Part shown: positions 13,322 to 23,194 of the stretch, one piece after another
Numbering within the stretch: the stretch's first letter is position 1
How the letters are laid out: every line of letters begins with the position of its first letter
Origin: Tetradesmus obliquus
Taxonomy: Eukaryota; Chlorophyta; Chlorophyceae; Sphaeropleales; Scenedesmaceae
Length of the DNA stretch: 64,000 nucleotides
NCBI GenBank assembly: GCA_030272155.1
Contig: CP126191.1
Location: 952,501-1,016,500 of the forward strand
Reading direction: 5' to 3'
Notes under the pieces: generated by a model
What the model was told of the DNA's origin: nothing
Database searches by the model: none
What the model saw: only the letters and a program-made list of their open reading frames with translations
Made by a program: the position numbers and the translations under genes

Positions 13322-13978
13322 AGGACATGCAGTCAGTCGCTGTTGTGCCTGCAGCTGCGGCCGAGTGAGCTGATGCGGCGGCAAATGCCAGGTACCAGCG
13401 TGTTCCTACACATCGTGCGTGCCTGAGGCTGTCAATGCATTGGTTACTTGGCAGCCTGGTGTGCATCGGTGGGTTTGGGGAGGATGCCTGGTGAGCTGCT
13501 GGGTGAAATGCGGCGGCAGATGCCTGGCACAAGTGTGTTCCTACACATCGTGCGCGCGTAGAGGACATGCAGCTGTGTGTGCGCCTGGTGGCTGTTGTTA
13601 CTCAGCAGATACCTGTATGCGTGGGCGAGATGCGGCGGCAGATGCCCGGCACGAGTGCGTTCCTGCACATCGTGCGCGCTTATGGGTGTCAATATCCCAG
13701 GGTGCCTGACAAAACATGAATGGCCTGCACCACCGTGTTTCAAAGACATGCAGTCACAGCAGTTGTGCGTTCAGGCTGTTGTTACTCGCAGCCTGGTGTG
13801 CAATTTGTTGGTGCGGGCAGATGCCTGACACGAGCGTGTTCCTGCAGTTCCTGCGCTCGTAGAGGTACGCAGCCAGCTGAGCTATTGCCTGCCAGCTTTA
13901 GCCAGCAGCGCAAACTTGATCGACGGGTGCAGGCAGATGCCTGGCACGAGCTTGGTCCTGCACATTGAGTGCGCTTAG
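13322..13978 (+). repeat. Five degenerate tandem copies of the F-box/LRR terminal exon end
   Basis: The last coding bases (GAGATGCGGCGGCAGATG through the stop) recur past the stop codon at about 13356-13426, 13490-13561, 13622-13682, 13812-13862 and 13926-13978. Copies 1, 2, 4 and 5 keep a terminal stop after an MPGTSVFLHIV-like peptide. The first copy is preceded by a CCTGCAG acceptor-like sequence. They lie before the candidate poly(A) signal at 14019, so they are probably in the 3' UTR. Copies could serve as alternative last exons; that is not shown. Confidence 0.88.
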
Positions 13979-14675
13979 TGTGCTCATGGTGTGGTTGTCA
14001 TACACTACTTGAGCAGCTTGTAACAGTGGGGGCTTATAACAGTGAGCAGCTTATAACAGTGTGGTCGTGCCCATCTTGCGTGCCAAGGAGGGTACTCCCG
14101 CGGCAGCAGCAGCTGCCAGCCAGCAGGAGGTCACAGCAGCGGTTGTGCCTGCAAGCAGAGTACTCTGCACACTAGTATGCGCGGGTTCCAGGGAAGAGTT
14201 GTTGGTGGTTGAGTTGTGTGCAGGGATTGATGAGCATTGTGCAGGGCAGAGACGCACTGGCCAGCTCCGCTGAGCTGTAGCTCGTGTTTGGCTTTGTAGC
14301 AATGCATTGGTGCTGATCACATGACAGTGGCAGGTGTGTTTGGGTGGTAGGCAGTAGGCACTACCATGATGTCCTGCTGTACCGTCATGTGTTGCAAACT
14401 GTTTAACAGGTTCAACTACATTTCGTGATCAGGGCATCGCTTTGGATAATTTGCGTCCCGGCCACAAGAGTGCAGCTGCAGATTACGTCGTCAGCCAACG
14501 TACGACATTGCGCGTGATGATGGCATCAGTACATCAGCTGCATCAACGCTCCGAGTGCCCACAGCCGTCCAAAACTTTACTTCTACGCTGAAATAACGTA
14601 ACCAGGTAGCTTTTGCTGCACACCTTTTGGCTCATCGAACACAGACAGACAGCCGGGAAACAGCACACGTGCACC
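13979..14675 (+). other. Intergenic region between F-box/LRR and caleosin genes
   Basis: It probably holds the end of the F-box/LRR 3' UTR and the caleosin promoter and 5' UTR. A short repeat based on AGCTTATAACAGTG occurs at 14015-14062. I see no coding exon. Confidence 0.5.
14019..14023 (+). terminator. Candidate TGTAA polyadenylation signal, F-box/LRR gene
   Basis: TGTAA is the usual chlorophycean poly(A) signal. This is the first one I noticed downstream of the F-box/LRR stop, about 700 bp after it and just past the terminal-exon echoes. Confidence 0.4.
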
Positions 14676-15563
14676 ATGAACAGCCAGTCGTGCCTTGCAA
14701 GGCCTGCCAGCTTTTCAAGCACCGTTTGTGGTGCGAGGCGTGTCTCATCACGCCGCGTGAGCGTTGTCAGGCGCTACAGGGACGATAAGAAGGCGGAGCA
14801 CCTCAAGGAGGTTGCACAGCTGCAGGAGGCACCTGTCACAGTCAAGTTCCAGCCCCCATACGACTTGCAGGACGTGCTGCCCAACCCTGGTGAGGGGTTG
14901 TTATGTTGCAGCTGAACATGGCTGTAGCTCTGCTGCAATATCTTGGGAGCTCACTGGTACATGGGCCAGCCATGACAGCGCTCAGTGCAAGGCTGCCAGC
15001 CGAGCGAGAGCAGCAGAACATATCCGGACTATACCTTGCTGGCTGAGAGCTAGCTGTTATAAGTCCTTTCTGCTGCCCAGCAACTAGCACAGTGCTCACT
15101 GCAGAGAATGCTCGCGGGTGCTCAGCAGTGGTAGGAGTCAGGCGGTGTCAATGTTACATGTCACAGCCTCTTGGCAGAACGTAGCAGACACAGTCGGAAG
15201 GCCACAGCGCATTTGCCAGATGTAACCTTGCAGGGCGGCAAGTATGGTCATGACAGCAGCGAGCACAGCATGCGGATGCAGTACAATGCAAATGCTGCTG
15301 CCACCTCGCCTGCTGCCAACATGAGGGGGGCTTCTGGACCAGCATTGCTTGAAGGTGAACGGTTGTGCATTTACCATGCCTAAAACTGTCATATTACATG
15401 ACAGCTGCTTCCAGCAGGCGGTCACAAGGCTGCCCTCTCAATGCTGTGCATGTACGGCGGGTACCCACAACGCAGCAGCAGATATGTGGTGATTCCATGG
15501 CTTGATGCTACTGCAGTCAGCAGCTGCTGATACGACAATGCGGACCATCGCGTGCGCTGCTGC

Positions 15564-15652
<89 letters not shown>

Positions 15653-16920
15653 CAGGCTCCCCCCGTGCATACAACGTCCCAGACCGCCTCCACCCCGAGG
15701 AGGATGGCGCGGCGCATTCCCGGGACCGCCTGACCGTGCTGCAGCAGCACGTGGAGTTCTTCGACTACGTGAGTGAATGAGCTCCGCCAGCCTCGTCTAG
15801 CTTCGCATACCCATCAGTTCACCTGCAAGGTTCAGGCTGTCAATTATGTGAGGTTCAACTACAATAACCCTCACGTGTCCCAAGTCGTGGCGGCCTGGAG
15901 GGAAGTATTGCACCGCATCATGCAGCAGGTTGCCAACGCAACGTGGCACCGCTCCTCCAGCAAGCATCAATGTAATCACTGTGCTGCTGCGTCCTTTGTT
16001 GCGTTGATGATTGCAGGACAAGGACGGCGTGATCTGGTAGTGGGACACAGCAGCTTCAGGGACATCGGCTACAACAGCAGTTGTCTTCAAGTTATTGAAC
16101 TTTTTGCGCTGCTGCTGCTTCCTTCGTTGCTCTGACAAACACAGGACAAGGACGGCGTGATCTGGCCGTGGGACACAGCACGCGGCTTCAGGGACATCGG
16201 CTACAACCCGCTCATCTCCTTCCTGGCACCCTTCTTCATCCACAGCGGCATGAGCCTGCCCACACAGGTGCGCGCTGCATCGTGGGTCGTCGAGCTTTCA
16301 GAGCATGTGTCTTGACTTGAAACCAGAAATGCATGAAATCGGCTGCAACTTGCGCATATCAAGTCTGGCTCCATCCCTCGTGTACGTATAGGGGCATGAG
16401 CCCGTCTACACAGGTGCACATCAGGCCCACAGCGTCACACTGTAATGGGTTGGCGTGAGACTTTCTAGAACATTGGATGTGCCGCACATGCTGTGGCGCA
16501 CCTCGTGTTGCGGCTCTCTGGTGCTGTGCAGAAAGCTTGAAACTGTCCACAAGCTTGACAGCTGCATCAGCCGCTTGGCTTTTTTGGTGTAGTTGGCGTG
16601 ATGTTGGCTGACCATTGCTCGCTTTGTGGGTGCGGTGCCAGTGGCTGACATTCATGCATTTCCCCCCTTCTCTCTCCATGTGTGCAGGAGGGCTTCCCCA
16701 ACCTACTGTTCCCCATCCACATCAAGAACATCCACAAGTGTATCCAGTGAGTTACCATATGGTTCATGCATGAACCCTAAAATGGTAATCAGAAGTATGG
16801 ACAGTGCCCGCCAGAGTTGTGACCTGAATTGACATAACAAAACTGCTCAGTTAGTTGGGAATTATGTACAGTGCCGTGTTGAGTGCAGCTCATTCTATCG
16901 TGTATCTTACTGTTCACAAG

Positions 16921-16967
<47 letters not shown>

Positions 16968-18477
16968 ATCTACCGCCTGCAATGTTGCTGCTGCCGCCTC
17001 ATTGCTGCTGCAGCGGCTCCGACTCAGGCTCCTACGACCACCAGGGGCGCTTCGTGCCCCAGGCCTTTGAGGAGATGCTGTCAAAATATGACAAAGATAA
17101 CAAGGGAGGGCTCACCTACAAGGTGCGTGGCGGTTGCACGGTTTAGGGATACATTACCTTTGCGGAAATGCTGTCAAAGTGTGACAAAGATAACGTGGGA
17201 GGGCTTTACTACTACAAGGTGCAGTGGTTTTAAGCTAGATGCGTTGTTATAGGGTTTTATAGGGTTTTACATTTTCATTGTGTGCCTCAGGCCATCGAGG
17301 TGTTGCTCTCAAAATACGACAAGGATGGCAGGGGGGCACAGTACTACAGGGTGCGGTACAAAGACAACATGTTGACGTGACTGATGATGATGATCATTAT
17401 TATGATGAACGTAACAGTAATCTAATGTAATGAATGTAACAGTAATATAATGAACAGCAGCAGATTGAAACTTTATATGGGAGACCGTGTTTCTCACGTT
17501 CAGGTGTAGGTAGCCCATGCATCATGCTCCTTCCTCAGCACCACGCTGTAGCGGGAGTGTCATGCAAGGGCTACATATGGCATCAGTTCGCACATGTCGT
17601 ATGCTCGTGGGTTGCATGTCGAATGCCTGCGTCAAATGCTCTTCCATCAGCTTGTGTCTACGAGGTGAAATGCAGCACGCAGGGAGGGAAAGCCTGTATA
17701 AAGCAGCAACACCATCAGCTCCCCTCCCAAACACGAGGAGGTGGGGCACCACTCCGTTATGCGCGCTGCGACTGTGCACCGCTGTGTCGTACATAGCGCC
17801 CTCTGCCATGCGTGTTATCTGTGCGGCGCTGTGCCAATAATAACACCCAAGCCATGCATGTCATCTGTGATCTGCTGCAGGAGGTGATGGAGATGGTGTC
17901 TGAGCAGTCTGACCTGTATGACGTGTTTGGCCGCATCGCATCAACCCTGGAGTGGACAGTGACCTATGCAGGTGCGCGCCACGCTGCGTGCACATGAACC
18001 AGCAGACTGGCACTGTCTTGAAGACACGCTGAAGTAGTGTGCATTAGTATGCTTCATGGTTTGATAGCATTAGCAGCCTGTCAGGCTGGGCCCTCAAGGC
18101 TGAGACACCTGTGTCAGCAAGGACTGAGTGATATATAGCGCTACACGTTTGTTCAAGACTGTCCGCATGGTTGGCGACCGGGAATACTGCAAACGTCATC
18201 GCCGACGCTGCTGCTGCTGCTGCCGCTGCTGCTGCTGCCGCCATATCCAGGCTTTCAAGACAAGAACGGCGTGCTGCTGCCTGCTGCTGCCACTGACGCT
18301 AAGGCTGCTGCTGTTGCTGCTGCTGCTGCTGCCGCTGCAGGCTTCAAGGACGAGAACGGCGTGCTGCCCCGTGAGGCGATGCGCAAGCAGTTTGACGGCA
18401 GCCTCTTCCACGAGTATGCAAAGAAGATGGGCAAGAGCATGAAGGAGAAGAAAGGACACGGCAAGCACCTGCAGTGA
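14676..18477 (+). CDS. CLO: Caleosin (lipid-droplet Ca2+-binding peroxygenase family)
   Basis: Seven exons join in phase: 14676..14889, 15656..15768, 16145..16267, 16688..16746, 17014..17122, 17881..17971, 18341..18477, giving 281 residues. Diagnostic caleosin features are the His before the EF-hand (QQHVEFFD), a single EF-hand loop DKDGVIWPWDTA (about residues 110-121), a short hydrophobic Pro-containing segment (NPLISFLAPFF), FPIHIKNIHK, GSDSGSYDHQGRF, the C-terminal WTVTY motif and FDGSLFHEYAKKM. Caleosins sit on lipid droplets or ER; many are heme peroxygenases acting on fatty-acid hydroperoxides. The conserved His fits heme binding here, but activity is inferred. An N-terminal extension of about 75 residues could be a targeting region. 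The Met at 14676 was preferred over an in-frame one at 14613. The gene is convergent with SMC4. Confidence 0.93.
15556..15650 (+). repeat. CTG triplet array at the caleosin intron 1 acceptor
   Basis: About 31 CTG triplets with one TTG interruption end directly at the acceptor (GGCGCAG, exon from 15656). The array takes the place of the polypyrimidine tract. Its antisense reads as poly-Gln or poly-Ala, but no gene model supports that. Confidence 0.95.
16017..16078 (+). repeat. Echo of caleosin exon 3 5' edge (EF-hand)
   Basis: This copy of the exon 3 start, with its own TTGCAG acceptor at 16011-16016, lies 128 bp upstream of the true exon at 16145. It has a stop codon where the EF-hand Pro codon should be (TGG TAG TGG), so it cannot replace the exon. 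Confidence 0.88.
16389..16425 (+). repeat. Echo of caleosin exon 3 3' edge
   Basis: GGGGCATGAGCCCGTCTACA followed by CAGGTGC resembles the true exon end and donor at 16250-16275. It lies in the downstream intron, as expected for a duplication across the donor. Confidence 0.7.
16924..16966 (+). repeat. CTG triplet array in caleosin intron 4
   Basis: About 14 CTG units lie 50 bp upstream of the exon 5 acceptor, in an intron whose remaining acceptor side is also CTG-rich. Confidence 0.9.
17160..17352 (+). repeat. Two echoes of caleosin exon 5 3' edge
   Basis: Copies of the exon 5 end (GATGCTGTCAAAATATGAC through the donor) occur at about 17164-17225 and 17291-17352 in the downstream intron. 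Both keep a GTGC donor-like sequence. They are degenerate relative to the exon at 17014-17122. Confidence 0.85.
18207..18340 (+). repeat. CTG tracts and echo of caleosin exon 7 5' edge
   Basis: Two imperfect CTG tracts (18207-18240 and 18304-18340) each end in CAGGCTT followed by a copy of the exon 7 start. The copy at 18249-18280 is degenerate; the one at 18341 is the true exon. Offset is about 92 bp. Confidence 0.85.
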
Positions 18478-18499
18478 GAGGCTGATCAACATTCCAGCG

Positions 18500-18716
18500 G
18501 TTGAAAGTGGCAGGCTTGTGCACGAGTACGTCGAGAAGATGGGGAAAGCATGAAGCAGAACAAGGGCCACGGCAGGCACTTGCATCGCAGAAAACGTGCT
18601 GTTCAACAACAGTCGAGGAGAAGAGGGCCCCCGGGGCATGGCAAGCACCTACAGTGAGCAGTAGCAGCATGCGGCGCACAGCATGTCAGAAGAAGGGCTA
18701 TGGCTAGCACCTGTTG
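18500..18716 (+). repeat. Degenerate echoes of the caleosin terminal exon after the stop
   Basis: Copies of the coding end (CACGAGTATGCAAAGAAGATG through CACCTGCAGTGA) recur at about 18518-18590, 18610-18658 and 18682-18715. They decay with distance from the stop codon, as in the F-box/LRR gene. Confidence 0.8.
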
Positions 18717-20206
18717 TGAAGTTGTTTTTTTGACATCCTAGAACTGTCAAATCAGTGTGTATCATATGCGATGTTTAGCAACAAGTGACGCTAACTGTTT
18801 GCTTGCTGGTTGTTGTGGCAGTTGTAGTAAGCAGTTTATGGCCATTTGGAGCTCACTGGAGTGATTTTGAGCTAGTCCGCATTTGTTGCACAGGCATTGC
18901 AGGAGGCAGGGCATGCACTGCTGCAATGCAGTATTAGCGCTGATGTGGAGCGGGTGATTGAGCTGCCACGGTTGAATTGGCGGAGTGGTGGTGCTGCTGG
19001 GGCTGCATGGTTGCCTTTTGCAGGGTGCTGTGCCGCGTGGTGCAGGCATCTACTGTGGCAACACCACTAGTTGGAACACGGTTGAAAGCCTGAGAGCGTT
19101 GGAATCTTGGTGAATACAGCATGTGCAAGATCGGAACAGCCGCCTCGATGTTGGCAACCAGCTGCTGGTGTTGTTGATGAAGAAGAAGGATGGCACAGCA
19201 GATAGCTGTCGGTTGTACGGAAAGGGCAATACAGTGCGCTGTCTGTTACACTGTGTACTGCGCGTATGAATGCTGCCACACATGGCAGCACTGCTCTGCC
19301 AAAAGGTAGCTGCCATGACAATGGATGAGCTGCCGTTCCTGGCATGTATAGCTGGAATCACAACCTGCAGCAGACCAAGCAAAAACAATGAGCAGGCATA
19401 CTCAGTGCACACATGTACAGCACCTGGACTGTGACCGGGTGAGGTTCACAGGGCCAGCCTGCACATGCTTGCCAGCAACTCGGGTGAGAGCAGGCCGGCC
19501 ACCTACCAACAGTCGAGAACCGTGCCCAGGCTGGCAGCAACCACGAGCTAATACGTGCATAAACCAGAGGAGCGCGGAGTCTGCACTGCTGTCAAACCAC
19601 CACGCACAAGTGCTGTGCTTTGTTCAACAGCAGCGCAGAGTAGCAGACTCTCCAGTTTTTACGTGCCCAGCAGACAGCCTTTGATGCATGAAGCGCGCCT
19701 GGCTGATCACAACATCCTTCGACAGCTTTGTGGCAAGGCTCAATGCACCACTTGGCACCACCACAACCACCACCACGCTCAGAAACAGCATGTTACACAT
19801 GCCCAGTGCCATGCAATGTCTAGCTTGTACATTCTGTACAGCTGTCACATCACACCACCACCACCTTACGGTATGAGCACACAGCTCAGCAGATCGCTGT
19901 AACAGGTTATAGCACAGCAGTGCTGTGTCCGCCAAAACCAGTCGTCACGAGGTACTCAAGTAGCAGGTCTAAACAACATAGACTTGGTGTATCGTGCAGC
20001 AGAAAACAACACACACACTGCGGTGCTGTGCCTGCTGATACAGCAGCAACACGATGAAGCCCCTTCAGCAGCAAAGCTGGCACTGACCATACTCAACAGC
20101 AGCGCTGCCGCAGCGCTGTTTGTCATTGCTGGTGCAGCCTGTGCTGAAGCCCATAGCAGAGTCATCACGACAGCCCCTATCCCGCCAAACACAGCGCCAA
20201 TCACTT
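18717..20206. other. Convergent intergenic region, caleosin / SMC4 3' flanks
   Basis: It holds the two facing 3' UTRs. A minus-strand TGTAA lies at 19797-19793, about 410 bp past the SMC4 stop, and fits a poly(A) signal. I see no supported coding exon; the short ORFs are in Cys/His-rich random frames. Confidence 0.5.
19793..19797 (-). terminator. Candidate TGTAA polyadenylation signal, SMC4
   Basis: Forward TTACA, read as TGTAA on the minus strand, about 410 bp downstream of the SMC4 stop. Assigned by position only. Confidence 0.35.
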
Positions 20207-23152
20207 TCAAATGACGGGCACTGCCAGCTGCTGCTGCTGCAGCCCTTGCTGCTGCTGGTCCTGCTGCTCCTGAGCATCTGCTGCTGCTGCTGCTGCTGCA
20301 GCAGCCCCGCGCGCCTTGCCCGCAGCGCCAGCAGCAGCGCCGCCCACCACAAATTGGTGTGGGTTGATGGTGACTGTCTTGGTGGCGTTGTCGGTCTTGT
20401 AGATGCCCACCAGGCGGTCTGCCAGCTCAAACATGTTGTTGCGCAGGCTGATGATGACAAACTGCGCGTTCTTGGTGCGCTCCTTGATGTAGTGGCCCAC
20501 TGCAAACGGCAGGAGCGCAGCACATTGACAGCAGGGGCAGTTGCAGGTACAATACGTGTGTCAGGGTCATCCTTGGACCACGCCGCCAGATGCAGCAGGA
20601 ACAGTGGCTGCCAGATGATTGAAGTGGCAGTGCTCATCACATCAGCAGATGTACTGCCAATGGCGTAGCTGAGCTGCAGAGGGCCTGGGACTTGTATACA
20701 ATTTTAGTGCGCGTATCCTCAAGCGTCCTGCCGCACTGTGCCACACTGTGCGGCGTTGGCACGCCGCTCACCAATGGACACGTTTGTAAAGTCCAGCGCC
20801 GTGCGATTTCTTCCATCACAACTTGCAGCACCCACTTTCGAACACAGTTTCATGAGTCATTCAGTGCAAAATCTTGGCCAAACTCACCGATGGATACGTT
20901 TTTGAAGTCCAGCGCTGCGTCGATCTCGTCCATCACGTACAGCGGCGTGGGCTTGTAGTGGTGCAGCGCAAACACCAGGCTCAGGCTGGACAGCGTCTTC
21001 TCGCCACCACTCAGGTTGGCAATGTGCTTCCAGCTCTTCTTGGGCGGCCGCACGCTGAACACGATGCCCTGCAGCAGTACAGCACACCACAGGCAGTTTT
21101 GATGTTGCATACGCTGAAGACGATGCCCAACAGCGGTGCACCAGCACCCATCACGCGGGGTGCGGCAGTGATGCTTTGCAGAGCACAATGCAGCTGTGCA
21201 CTTGTGACTACTTGTCCCTCACCTCGCTGAAGGGGTCCAGGGTGTCTACAGCTCCAGCTCCGCATCCCCTGCCCTGCACCATGTTCTACAAATGTCCCGC
21301 TACTGTCTTGCTAGCTCCCCACCAAGTGTCCCCTTGACCACTGTCGCACCTGTGGCCCTGGTGCCACTCGCCTCACTGAAGGGGTCTGGTTTGGTGTCCA
21401 CCAGCTCCACCCCTGAATCTTTGCGCTCTGCACGCACGTCCCACTAGTGTCCCCACTAGTGTCCCAGGTTGCCGCTCACCTCGCTGAAGGGGTCCAGCGT
21501 GTCCACCAGCTCCAGCTCCGCGCCCCCCTGCTCTTCACCACCTGGTGTCCCACATACGTCCCAAAAGGCTCATTCAAGGCCCCCTAATAACAGTCCCCTG
21601 GCGTGCTAATGCCGCTCACCTCGCTGAAGGGGTCCAGCGTGTCCACCAGTTCCAGCTCCGCATCCCCTCCCAGCGTGATCATCTGGTACATCTCCTTGAG
21701 CTTGAGGCTGATCACGTTGAAGCCGGCCATGAAGCCGTCCAGGCGGCTCTTGCGCAGCGCGTCGTAGCGGCCACGCACCTGGCGTGTAGCAGCAGGAGTG
21801 ATGCAGAGACGCAGTAGTGAGAGGCAGAGCAGGGGAGCAGCGGAGAGAGGCAGCATCAGTACAGGCAGTGCAGACAGGCAGGGCAGAGAAGCAGAGACAC
21901 AGTTTTGAGGAAAGGCAAACAGGTTGCAAACAGCCGCCATGCTGCACATGCTCCCACGATAGTGCGTGTACAGCCCTTTGCATTGCATGCTGCTGCTGTC
22001 CCTCACCTCATCGCGCTCTGCTGTGACCTGTGCATACTCCGCCTGGCGCGCAGCAAAGTCCGCCTCCTTGTCACGGTACGCCTGCAGGCATTGGCACACA
22101 GCGCACCATGTTGACATGGATATGAAGATCTGCATGGTGTAATTCTGAGGCAGGAGCTGGCTGCCAGTGGAGGAGTGCCCTAGCACCATGCACGCGCTGC
22201 CAGGAACCTTCATAACCCGCACGTGCTTTCAGTTCTAGTGCACACCAATGCTTCCAATGCTGCTAAAGAACCTTCATAACTAGCATTGCTGCCAGTCAGC
22301 TGCCAAGAGATGTCCCTCGGTCCTTGGTGGCCCCCAGGTCTGGCGCCATCTCCTAGCCTTCCCTATGCATTGTGCAACCAGCCGGCAAGCCAGGTGCAGA
22401 CCTGCCACCTCATGAGTTCCAGCAACACCCACCTGTATGGCCCCCAGGTCTGGTGCCATGACCCGCAGCCCCTGCCCCGGTCAACTGCAATGCATGCCAA
22501 GCCAGCAGACACACCAGCAAAAAAACAGCTCTAATGAGGCTCACCTGGATTGCCCCCAGGTCTGGCGCCATGACACACCTCTCCTAGCCTTCCCTATGCA
22601 ATGTGCAACCAGCCGGCAAGCCATGTGCAGACATGCCCCTTCATACATTCCAGCAACACCCACCTGTATGGCCCCCAGGTCTTGCGCCACGACCCGCAGC
22701 TCCTGCCCCGGTCAACTGCAATGCATGCTAAGCCAGCAGACACACCAGCAAAACGCAGCTCCAATCAGGCTCACCTGGATTGCGCCCAGGTCTGGCGCCA
22801 TGACGCGCAGCTCCTCCTCCAGCACCGTCACCCTGAAGAAGGCCTCCTGCGCGCTGCCGCCCTCCAGCTGCTCAACTGGCACCACATACTCCTCCGCGTC
22901 TGCAGGTGGGACACAACACGCAGCATCAGGGCGGCAGCAGCAGCAGCAGCATGGCAGCAGCAGCATAAGGATGTGAGTGCTGTAGGCGCGCTACAGCTGC
23001 TCAGCAGGCACCACGTACTCGCCAGTGTCTACGGGTAGCAGCAGACAATCAGCAGCAGCACAAGGTTGGTGGAATGTGGCGGGCACGTTGCAGCTGCTCA
23101 ACCGGCACCACGTACTTGCCAGCGTCTGCAGATTCATCAAATTCATGATGGG

Positions 23153-23194
<42 letters not shown>

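Noticed and set aside
15422..15674. Minus-strand poly-Gln and poly-Ala ORFs
   Set aside because: They are the antisense of the CTG array in caleosin intron 1, with no flanking conserved protein sequence.
22320..22781. Spaced direct repeats resembling a CRISPR array
   Set aside because: Repeats are diverged, copy an exon edge and lie in an intron of a eukaryotic gene; there are no conserved short repeats with unique spacers and no cas genes.
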